From Indolivaga alginatilytica (GTDB taxonomy: Bacteria > Bacteroidota > Bacteroidia > Bacteroidales > Dysgonomonadaceae), in assembly GCF_003201355.1 (NCBI RefSeq), contig NZ_QICL01000002.1:62001-126000 (forward strand): DNA of 64,000 bases, written 5' to 3'. Below, in pieces: positions 9,903-16,036 of the stretch. A program made the position numbers and the translations under genes. A model generated the notes under the pieces. That model worked only from the letters and a program-made list of their open reading frames with translations. It did no database searches and was not told the DNA's origin. The stretch's first letter is position 1; each line of letters opens with the position of its first letter.

Positions 9903-9957
9903 ATAACTATCAGTTGTACTTATGCCAGCCAAAGTTATAAACAGGTCTGAGACCTTA
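9903..9957 (+). repeat. Dispersed palindromic repeat, copy a
   Basis: One copy of the window-wide AAGGTC-nnn-GACCTT family. It reads CAGTTGTACTTATGCCAGCC, then an A/T-rich linker, then AGGTCTGAGACCTTA. The palindrome ends 17 nt before the start codon of the zinc peptidase. Confidence 0.8.
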
Positions 9958-9974
9958 ATTAAAATAATAAGATT

Positions 9975-10655
9975 ATGTTTTACGGATGGATTTTATTTGG
10001 TATAATTGCTTTAGGAGGTTGGATTGTATCGGCTACTTTGCAAAGCAAATTTAAAAAATACTCAAAAGTGCCATTAGATAGCGGTCTGACAGGTAGAGAT
10101 GTTGCATTGAAGATGTTACACGATAATGGAATATATGATGTGCAGGTTATTTCTACTCAGGGAATGCTGACGGATAATTACAATCCGGGCAATAAGACTG
10201 TGAATCTGAGTGAAGGTGTATACCATAGCAATAGTGTAGCGGCAGCAGCAGTTGCAGCTCACGAATGCGGTCATGCTGTACAGCACGCAAAAGCCTATGG
10301 ACCTTTGACATTAAGATCGGCTTTGGTGCCAACAGTTAGTTTTGCATCTAAATGGGTGATGTGGGTATTGCTGGCAGGTATTTTTATGATTAATACTTTT
10401 CCTATATTGATATGGATAGGTATAGGTTTGTTTGCAATGACTACAATCTTTAGTTTTGTAACATTACCTGTTGAAATTGATGCTAGTAATCGTGCATTAG
10501 TATGGCTTAATACTGCCGGTATTGTAAGAGATTCTAATAAGGATAAAGCGAAAGACGCTCTAAAATGGGCTGCATATACTTATGTTGTAGCTGCTTTAGG
10601 TTCTTTGGCAACTCTTATATATTATATCTTTATCGCACTGGGAAGCAGGAGATAA
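9975..10655 (+). CDS. Membrane zinc metallopeptidase (YugP-like, Zn_peptidase_2)
   Basis: Integral-membrane neutral zinc peptidase of the YugP/DUF2227-like group. It has an N-terminal membrane segment (residues 1-22), the zinc-binding HECGH at about residues 96-100 inside AAAAVAAHECGHAVQHAKAY, two or three further hydrophobic helices (about 118-165), the conserved EIDASNRAL segment near 172, and a last helix at 195-222. The 226-residue length is standard. The catalytic motif is intact, but the biological substrate is unknown for this family. It stands alone between purA, from which a repeat separates it, and a terminator. Confidence 0.92.
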   Translation: MFYGWILFGIIALGGWIVSATLQSKFKKYSKVPLDSGLTGRDVALKMLHDNGIYDVQVISTQGMLTDNYNPGNKTVNLSEGVYHSNSVAAAAVAAHECGHAVQHAKAYGPLTLRSALVPTVSFASKWVMWVLLAGIFMINTFPILIWIGIGLFAMTTIFSFVTLPVEIDASNRALVWLNTAGIVRDSNKDKAKDALKWAAYTYVVAALGSLATLIYYIFIALGSRR

Positions 10656-10676
10656 TCCTTATTCCCTCCAAAATAG

Positions 10677-10707
10677 AAAGAGTAACCTTATAGTTACTCT
10701 TTTTTTA
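10677..10707 (+). terminator. Intrinsic terminator after zinc peptidase
   Basis: Stem AAAGAGTAAC / GTTACTCTTT (10 bp) with loop CTTATA, followed by a T-run. Confidence 0.85.
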
Positions 10708-10764
10708 CATTCTCTAAAAAAACAAGCTTGTAACTCGTAACTAATTACTTGTAACTGATTAATC

Positions 10765-11883
10765 ATGAAGTATCTTTTTTTTATCGTTTTCCTTTCGCTT
10801 TTTTTAGCAGGTAATTATTATGTTTTTTACAGGGCTTGGACTGTAATTCCCTTAAATGCCATAACCCGTTCGTTGCTGATCGGGATAGCTGTGATACTGG
10901 TTGGGTCTATATTTCTTCTATTTCTGGCCGGTGAACATTTTCCGGTTTCAGTGACTTCTGTTTTATATACAATCGGAACCTCTTGGCTTTTTATATTTCT
11001 TTACTTTTTCATATTCAATTTGCTAACCGATTTGATCCGTGCATCCCGTCTTGTGCCAAGAGATACGCTGAATCAATATACAAAGGACAATTGGTTGAGC
11101 TTCGGTCTTACGGTAGGCTTTATCGGTTTGCTGATGCTATGCGGATACCTGAAATACCGGATAAAAGAACGTGTAGATTTACCTATTGAGATAACAAAGA
11201 ATATAGGTGACGGAGATTCTCTGACCATAGTAGCTCTCAGTGATATGCACCTCGGTTATGGAATCGGGAAAAGAGAACTTCAACAATGGGTGGAACTTAT
11301 TAATAAAGAGAATCCTGATATTGTATTGATTGCAGGAGATATTATAGATAGTAGCCTAAGGCCTTTGATAGCTCAGAATATGTCGGAGGACTTGAGGAAG
11401 ATAAAATCGAAATATGGAGTATATACCGTTATGGGCAACCATGAATATATAAGCGGGGCTGCGGCATCTGCCAAATTTATAGAAGAATCAGGCATTAAAC
11501 TAATCAGAGATTCTGCTGTTTTAATTGATAGTATGTTCTATGTGGTAGGGCGCGATGATAAATCGAACCCAAACCGTAAGCCTCTTGCCATGTTGACCGA
11601 TTCATTGGATAAGTCGAAACCGATTATTTTATTGGATCATCAACCCTATAATCTGGAAGAAGCCGAAAATAATGGAGTGGACATTCAATTTTCGGGGCAT
11701 ACTCATCGTGGACAGATATGGCCTATTTCGTTAATAACAGATATGATCTACGAAGATTCGTATGGCTATCTGAAGAAAGGGAATACAAATGTATATGTAA
11801 GTTCGGGAATGGGTCTTTGGGGTGGAAAGTTCCGCATCGGTACTCAGTCCGAATATGCAGTAATTAAAATGAAAACGAAATGA
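10765..11883 (+). CDS. Membrane metallophosphoesterase, first of a tandem pair
   Basis: Calcineurin-like phosphoesterase anchored by an N-terminal membrane domain. Residues 1-130 hold about four hydrophobic segments; the catalytic domain follows with every metal-binding motif present: DMHLGYG (about 160), AGDIID (about 191), GNHEY (about 223), LDHQPYN and the final SGHTHRGQ (about 310). This is the YkuE/YaeI-like layout; some relatives cleave UDP-diacylglucosamine or other phosphoesters, but the substrate here is unknown. The stop overlaps the start of the next gene (ATGA), which encodes a paralogue, so the two are translationally coupled tandem duplicates. Confidence 0.92.
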   Translation: MKYLFFIVFLSLFLAGNYYVFYRAWTVIPLNAITRSLLIGIAVILVGSIFLLFLAGEHFPVSVTSVLYTIGTSWLFIFLYFFIFNLLTDLIRASRLVPRDTLNQYTKDNWLSFGLTVGFIGLLMLCGYLKYRIKERVDLPIEITKNIGDGDSLTIVALSDMHLGYGIGKRELQQWVELINKENPDIVLIAGDIIDSSLRPLIAQNMSEDLRKIKSKYGVYTVMGNHEYISGAAASAKFIEESGIKLIRDSAVLIDSMFYVVGRDDKSNPNRKPLAMLTDSLDKSKPIILLDHQPYNLEEAENNGVDIQFSGHTHRGQIWPISLITDMIYEDSYGYLKKGNTNVYVSSGMGLWGGKFRIGTQSEYAVIKMKTK

Positions 11884-13007
11884 AAGTTTTCTTATTTCAA
11901 GCACTTATAGTGCATCTCATATTTAATGTATATGTATTTGTTCGGGGGTGGCAGGTTTTACCAAAGAAGAACGCGTATAGAATACCTTATGCTTTATTGT
12001 TTATAATAGAGCTTATAGTGTATTTGACAGGACTTATTTTCAATGTCAACTTACCGGCTACAATTCTAAAACCGATTTTATTGGTTGGTACATGGTGGAT
12101 GGTACTTATCGGATATACAACAGCCCTGTTACTTATTTATGATTTTATTCAATTTCAGGGACGGTGGTTCGATCCGATACGAAAACTGAATTTGCAAAAA
12201 ATCGGATTAAAAAGAATATTCCTTGTGATATCGCTGGTTGTTGTTATTTCCTCAATGAGCTATGGTCATTACCGCTTTTGGCATCCTGTTGTAACAGAAA
12301 TGGATTTGACTGTCAATAAAAAAGCAGATGGACTTAAAAATCTTCGGGTAGTGATGGTTGCAGATATTCATGCAGGTCATCTGATTGACAAGGGTGTCTT
12401 AAGCATGTATGTGGATAAGATTATGGAGCAAAAGCCTGATGTTATTCTTATAGTCGGCGATATTATAGATTACGACCTGCCCCCATTAATAGATCAGAAA
12501 ATGGATGAAGAGTTTCGTCGATTGAAAGCTCCTTATGGAGTGTATGCGTCTACGGGGAATCATGAATACCGACTGAACGGTGAAGAAAAAATAGCATGGT
12601 TAGCATCGGAAACGGGCATGACTATGTTGAGAGATACTGCTATAAAGGTAGCCGACAAATTCTATATTGTAGGTAGAGAGGACGATCATGCTGAAAACAG
12701 AAAATCGCTACCCGATATTATGGAGCACGTAGATAAACAGCTGCCTGTAATTGTAATGAATCATGAACCCAAAAGACTATCCGAGGAATCTTCCGAGCAA
12801 GCCGATCTGGCTGTTTACGGGCATACACATAACGGACAGTTGTTCCCCTATAATTTAATTATGAGTATGATATATGAAGTAGGACATGGGTATAAAAAGA
12901 AAGACAATACACATGTTTATGTCACTTCGGGATTAGGTCTTGCAGGACCTCAATACCGCATAGGTACTATTTCGGAGATAGTGGTCTTAAATCTGCATTT
13001 CGATTGA
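11880..13007 (+). CDS. Membrane metallophosphoesterase, second of a tandem pair
   Basis: Paralogue of the preceding gene, starting within its stop codon (ATGA overlap). It has the same plan: about four N-terminal membrane segments in residues 1-130, then a phosphoesterase domain with DIHAGH (about 161), VGDIID (about 193), GNHEY (about 226), NHEPKR and YGHTHNGQ (about 313). All metal ligands are kept in both copies, which have diverged considerably outside the motifs, so both are probably active and specialised. A copy of the dispersed palindromic repeat follows 12 bases after the stop. Confidence 0.92.
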   Translation: MKVFLFQALIVHLIFNVYVFVRGWQVLPKKNAYRIPYALLFIIELIVYLTGLIFNVNLPATILKPILLVGTWWMVLIGYTTALLLIYDFIQFQGRWFDPIRKLNLQKIGLKRIFLVISLVVVISSMSYGHYRFWHPVVTEMDLTVNKKADGLKNLRVVMVADIHAGHLIDKGVLSMYVDKIMEQKPDVILIVGDIIDYDLPPLIDQKMDEEFRRLKAPYGVYASTGNHEYRLNGEEKIAWLASETGMTMLRDTAIKVADKFYIVGREDDHAENRKSLPDIMEHVDKQLPVIVMNHEPKRLSEESSEQADLAVYGHTHNGQLFPYNLIMSMIYEVGHGYKKKDNTHVYVTSGLGLAGPQYRIGTISEIVVLNLHFD

Positions 13008-13019
13008 TCTATCTTGAAA

Positions 13020-13099
13020 TAAGGTCGCAGACCTTTTTATTGCTTTGGCAAGCATAGCAACCAGAGACAGTTATACTGATAAAATTTCGCATTAAATAT
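13020..13099 (-). repeat. Dispersed palindromic repeat, copy b (left arm of inverted pair)
   Basis: On the plus strand it reads TAAGGTCGCAGACC followed by TTTTTATTGCTTTGGCAAGC, so in this orientation it resembles a 6-bp hairpin plus T-run just past the phosphoesterase stop. Its 79 bases are the inverted counterpart of 13530-13608 with four mismatches by eye. Confidence 0.88.
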
Positions 13100-13109
13100 T
13101 TAACGCTAC

Positions 13110-13508
13110 TTAGGTAGCGGATACGGGCATTAATACAAAAAATAGCTGCTCCGCCTCAAAAGAAATACGTAAATATCCGTAGTCGGTTATCCATCTGTCG
13201 ATTTCGTGATTATAGGGATGCGTTTGGTCACAATATCTGATGTAATGCCCTATATCAGACAGGTTATCTAAAAGCAAATAGGCAATCTGGCATTTATTTT
13301 CGCTATCCATAGAACATGTTAATGTTGCATTTTTTAGTTGTATCTCGATTCTTGTGTGCCATTCCGACTTATTGAAGTAACGGCTAATGCAATGTTCGTA
13401 TGTGGAAAAGCTTTCTTCGATCGATTCCAAAGAACAATTCAGCACACTCTTTCCATATTTCAACAGACCGGAGAAATAAGTATAGGGAGATTCTTTTAAT
13501 GTGGTCAT
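13110..13508 (-). CDS. Small protein of unknown function, bracketed by inverted repeats
   Basis: A 132-residue soluble protein that I do not recognise. It has no signal peptide or membrane helix. A central strand-rich block (IEIQLKNATLTCSMDSENKC, then AYLLLDNLSDIGHYIRYC) resembles the end of the neighbouring 79-residue protein, so the two are diverged paralogues. The start is ATG at 13506-13508, 21 bases from the right-hand repeat; the stop is 10 bases from the left-hand one. The gene therefore fills nearly all the space between two 79-bp inverted repeats, like a cassette. The reading frame is intact and codon use looks normal, so expression is plausible but unproved. Confidence 0.6.
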   Translation of the reverse strand: MTTLKESPYTYFSGLLKYGKSVLNCSLESIEESFSTYEHCISRYFNKSEWHTRIEIQLKNATLTCSMDSENKCQIAYLLLDNLSDIGHYIRYCDQTHPYNHEIDRWITDYGYLRISFEAEQLFFVLMPVSAT

Positions 13509-13529
13509 AATTGTTTTAAGTAATGTTTC

Positions 13530-13609
13530 ATATTTAATGCGATATTTTATCAGTATAACTATCTCTGGTTGTTATGCCTGCCAAAGCAATAAAAAGGTCT
13601 GCGACCTTA
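13530..13609 (+). repeat. Dispersed palindromic repeat, copy c (right arm of inverted pair)
   Basis: It contains ATATTTAATGCG, CAGTATAACTATCTCTGGTT, GCCAAAGCAATAAAAAGG and TCTGCGACCTTA. It is the best preserved copy together with 13020-13099. The TTA end lies 2 bases from the stop codon of the 79-residue gene on the minus strand. Confidence 0.88.
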
Positions 13610-13611
13610 AA

Positions 13612-13851
13612 TTATACATCCGTAAATATATATGCTTCCGTACAGATATCGTTTTCGATAATACAACTCAATATTGAAGTTTCAAATCTGATCTCTACCA
13701 ATAATGTCTCATTGCCTTTATTTACATAGGGTAGAGCCTTATAATCCTGATGTTTTGCGGTTATACTATCGAAAGTTTTACCTACATATTCAGGTATACT
13801 CTGGCATTCAGGCTGTGTCGGTGAAAGAATAGTATTCAATAGGTTTGTCAT
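13612..13851 (-). CDS. Small protein of unknown function, paralogue of the 132-residue gene
   Basis: A 79-residue protein without a recognisable family. Its last third (EIRFETSILSCIIENDICTE, then AYIF) aligns with the centre of the 132-residue neighbour (EIQLKNATLTCSMDSENKC, then AYLL). It stops where the dispersed repeat begins, and the C-terminal 50 or so residues of the paralogue are missing. The gene may thus have been cut short by insertion of the repeat. ATG at 13849-13851. It could still be a functional short protein; the shared motif supports a real coding origin. Confidence 0.5.
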   Translation of the reverse strand: MTNLLNTILSPTQPECQSIPEYVGKTFDSITAKHQDYKALPYVNKGNETLLVEIRFETSILSCIIENDICTEAYIFTDV

Positions 13852-13974
13852 CGCTAAAATTCAGTATAGGTTATCGATACAAAGAAAAAGATATAGAATG
13901 AGTTATGCAGGAAAGAGTACGGTTATACTTATAATTATTCGGCTTATAAACATAAGGTTATTAAAGAATTTACT

Positions 13975-13982
13975 TACTTTTG
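13975..13982 (+). promoter_or_regulatory. Candidate -7 element for XRE regulator
   Basis: TACTTTTG fits TAnnTTTG and would give a leader of about 18 nt for the gene at 14008. No clear -33 element. Confidence 0.4.
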
Positions 13983-14007
13983 TTAAAAATGAAAAAATAC
14001 CGGAGAC

Positions 14008-14421
14008 ATGGAAACATTAGATAAGAAAGAGAAAAATACGCATCACGGACACGCAGTTAAACGTTTTCGCCATACACTGGGCAAAAAACAGGAAGCATTG
14101 GCAATTGAACTGGGCATGAGTCAGGCAATGGTCTCGATGTATGAATCCAAGAAAGTAATTGAGGACGATATGATTGAAAAGTTTGCTGAGGTTTTGGGGG
14201 TTGCTCCACAACTGATTAAAGATTTGGAAGAAGATCCTGTCACTTTGATATTTGAGAATAACCATAATAATGAAAAACTGAATCAAGCTTATTTTATAGA
14301 AGATCATAGTAGTAATCAATTTAATCCCGTTGATAAAATAGTAGAGTTATGTGAAAAGCTGTTGGAAAAAGAACAGGAGAAGATTGCTTTATTGGAAAAG
14401 TTGTTGAAAGAGAGGAATTGA
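14008..14421 (+). CDS. XRE-family helix-turn-helix regulator
   Basis: A 137-residue protein with an N-terminal Cro/CI-type HTH at about residues 17-72: VKRFRHTLGKKQEALAIELG, then MSQAMVSMYESKK, then a helix ending LGVAPQLIKDLE. The second half is a linker and a coiled-coil tail rich in Glu, Leu and Lys (about 108-137), suited to dimerisation. Such regulators often control accessory or mobile genes; its target here is unknown. A small membrane protein follows. Right after the TGA stop, another frame stays open for 36 codons and continues in a similar helical style, so the tail may have been lost by a frameshift. Confidence 0.85.
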   Translation: METLDKKEKNTHHGHAVKRFRHTLGKKQEALAIELGMSQAMVSMYESKKVIEDDMIEKFAEVLGVAPQLIKDLEEDPVTLIFENNHNNEKLNQAYFIEDHSSNQFNPVDKIVELCEKLLEKEQEKIALLEKLLKERN

Positions 14422-14528
14422 GAGAGGATATCGATGCGTTGATTCCAAAAGCAGAACTACTGAGGGGTATTGCAGAATATATCAGTAAATTGAAGATTAA
14501 GGAATATGTAGAGATGGGGAGTAATTAA
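14418..14528 (+). other. Possible frameshifted tail or overlapping short ORF after XRE gene
   Basis: Thirty-six sense codons, beginning with TTG overlapping the XRE stop (TTGA) and ending TAA at 14526-14528. The peptide (REDIDALIPKAELLRGIAEY and on) looks like an amphipathic helix and could be the original C-terminus of the XRE protein in a shifted frame, or a coupled small ORF. Confidence 0.3.
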
Positions 14529-14550
14529 AAATATTTTTTAAATCGTATTA

Positions 14551-14823
14551 ATGACAACCAGTAATTTCATAAGTTTTTCAATCCTCTGTTTAGTTATACT
14601 ATTAACAATTACTGATGTAATAACCTTCGGCTATGGTCTAGGTGACCAGATTATACTTATTATTATAATAATACCTACTGTAATATTTTCTTTTCTAATA
14701 CATTATCTGGAAAAAGGAATTCCTTATTATATAATAAGTTCCTTACTGCTGTTATTTGCTATTGGAACTTTGATATTCCTTATATTTTGTAGAGGAGTAG
14801 AATCGAAAAGCCTTTTTTTGTAA
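14551..14823 (+). CDS. Small three-helix membrane protein of unknown function
   Basis: A 90-residue protein that is nearly all hydrophobic, with three predicted membrane helices (about residues 5-25, 30-50 and 57-80), a short polar hairpin HYLEKG between helices two and three, and a polar tail RGVESK. No family is recognised. It lies 129 bases after the XRE gene on the same strand, so the two may be co-expressed; a small membrane protein next to an XRE gene can be a toxin or immunity protein, but nothing here proves that. ATG at 14551. Confidence 0.5.
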   Translation: MTTSNFISFSILCLVILLTITDVITFGYGLGDQIILIIIIIPTVIFSFLIHYLEKGIPYYIISSLLLLFAIGTLIFLIFCRGVESKSLFL

Positions 14824-14901
14824 ACAGATTATCTTTCATTTTCGCATAACTCGCTTGGGCTTCGCCTACTCCAAGCTTATAACCAATTGTTGGAGATTAG
14901 T

Positions 14902-15426
14902 TACCGATTATCATTATTAATGCCAGTCATTATTTGGATTATCTGTAATATTTTACTGACGCACCCTCTCGGGTTTGTCTTTCATTTTGCCTTGATGCAA
15001 AACGAAACAAAAGATCAAGCCTGAGCCTTTTGCCCGACCCGATAAGTGTTTGAAAGCGAAAACAAAAAACTACTTTCGACTTTGATTACTTTTTGTTTTT
15101 TACGCTTTCCTCCCACATCGGGTACCCCGTGCAACCGCCAAGGTCGGAGAGCCTGACGGGCGTAAGCAAAGCCGACGTTTACTTCGGGGGTGAGGCATCC
15201 GTTCAACGAAGCAGTCGAAAAGAATAAAATACAAAAAGTCCGACAGGACGGCTTATTTTATTCCGACGGCAAGTTGTTAACGGATCACCACCGTAAGTGG
15301 TCGGCAAAGACTTTTTGGTTCCTTTTGCGGCTTTGGGCAAAAGGAACACAAGCAATCTTTGATTGCGCGTAGTATAAATAACTTAAAAGAGCGTTTTATA
15401 TAATCCAACTACCGATTATCATTATT
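14902..15426. repeat. GC-richer repeat element between 17-bp direct repeats
   Basis: TACCGATTATCATTATT occurs exactly at 14902-14918 and 15410-15426. Between them lies sequence richer in G and C than its surroundings, with imperfect inverted ends (CAAAAGATC...CCTTTTGCCC at about 15008-15033 against GGGCAAAAGG...CAATCTTTG at about 15335-15362). The block containing AAAGACTTTTTGGTTCCTTT is of a kind that recurs in Bacteroidetes genomes and is often over-annotated as tiny ORFs. It carries no transposase. Confidence 0.6.
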
Positions 15427-15488
15427 TATCTTTAATAAGACAGAAGGTACACCGAAAGGAAAAAGGTAACAATATAAAACGATCGGAA

Positions 15489-15561
15489 AAAGTGTCACTT
15501 TTGTTACCTTTGTAACCTTTTTGAAGGTAAAACGTTGAAAATGAATGGTGCCTAAAGTGAC
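15489..15561 (+). repeat. Short TIR element with GTNAC repeats, copy 1
   Basis: It begins GTGTCACTTTTGTTACC, continues with TTTGTAACC, and ends near TAAAGTGACAG, so its ends are inverted copies of one another. The same element lies in reverse at 24007-24093. The GTNACnTTT units recur about every 9 bases. Confidence 0.6.
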
Positions 15562-15843
15562 AGGAAATAATCGGGGAATGTAACCCTTGTCACCTTTATT
15601 TTTTGTTTATTATTTGATTCTAAGTGGCTTAAGAAGGGTTATGAAAGTAACACCCAAACGTGTATTTGCCACCCGACTGTATAGTAAGTGTTACTTTCTC
15701 AAGGGTGTCGTAATAGCGGTAATAAAAAGGACGAATACCTCATTGAGGTGATGAACTGTAATTTCATTTGGAAAATTATTACTATTTTTACACAAACTAG
15801 AGAAAGCAAGTAGTATAAAATAGTTAATGCTATATTTTTAGTC

Positions 15844-15873
15844 GTAGGGGCAGACCTATGTGTCAGCCCGATA
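15844..15873 (+). repeat. Half copy of GTAGGGGC palindromic repeat
   Basis: GTAGGGGCAGACCTATGTGT followed by CAGCCCGATA corresponds to one half of the complete palindrome at 24716-24773. Confidence 0.6.
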
Positions 15874-15950
15874 CAGACGAGTGAACAAAGTACACAAGAA
15901 CAAATTAATATAATAAACAAGAGGTATTTATCTCAATACTATCCGGCACA

Positions 15951-16002
15951 AGCTGATGGTATTGTTTATATTTACCAATGTAATAAATAGGTCTGAGACC
16001 TT
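15951..16002 (+). repeat. Dispersed palindromic repeat, copy d
   Basis: Diverged left part (TTTACCAATGTAATAAAT) and intact palindrome AGGTCTGAGACCTT. It ends 34 nt before the GH92 start codon. Confidence 0.75.
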
Positions 16003-16036
16003 CATTGTCAAAAATCTTAAATAAGTTAACTAAAGT

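Larger units (their letters stand above)
14824..16036. other. 1.2-kb non-coding stretch made of repeats
   Basis: No convincing gene. From left to right it holds a GC-richer element between 17-bp direct repeats (14902-15426), a short TIR element shared with 24.0 kb (15489-15561), a hairpin (arms GAAAGTAACAC and GTGTTACTTTC, about 15641-15702), half of a GTAGGGGC repeat (15844-15873) and a dispersed palindromic repeat just before the GH92 gene (15951-16002). Short ORFs inside it have repeat-like composition and are not called. Confidence 0.7.

Noticed and set aside
13020-13609. A CRISPR array, because of repeated palindromes close together
   Set aside because: Only two inverted units around a gene, no regular spacers and no cas genes in the window.
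15015-15372. Two opposing short ORFs (63 and 60 codons) inside the GC-richer element
   Set aside because: They overlap the inverted ends of a repeat, have no family likeness, and contain the KTFWFLLRLWAKGTQ-style translation that recurs as an artefact of Bacteroidetes repeats.
15699-15920. A 73-codon hydrophobic minus-strand ORF
   Set aside because: It runs through the GTAGGGGC half repeat and a hairpin, and has no promoter or conserved motif.
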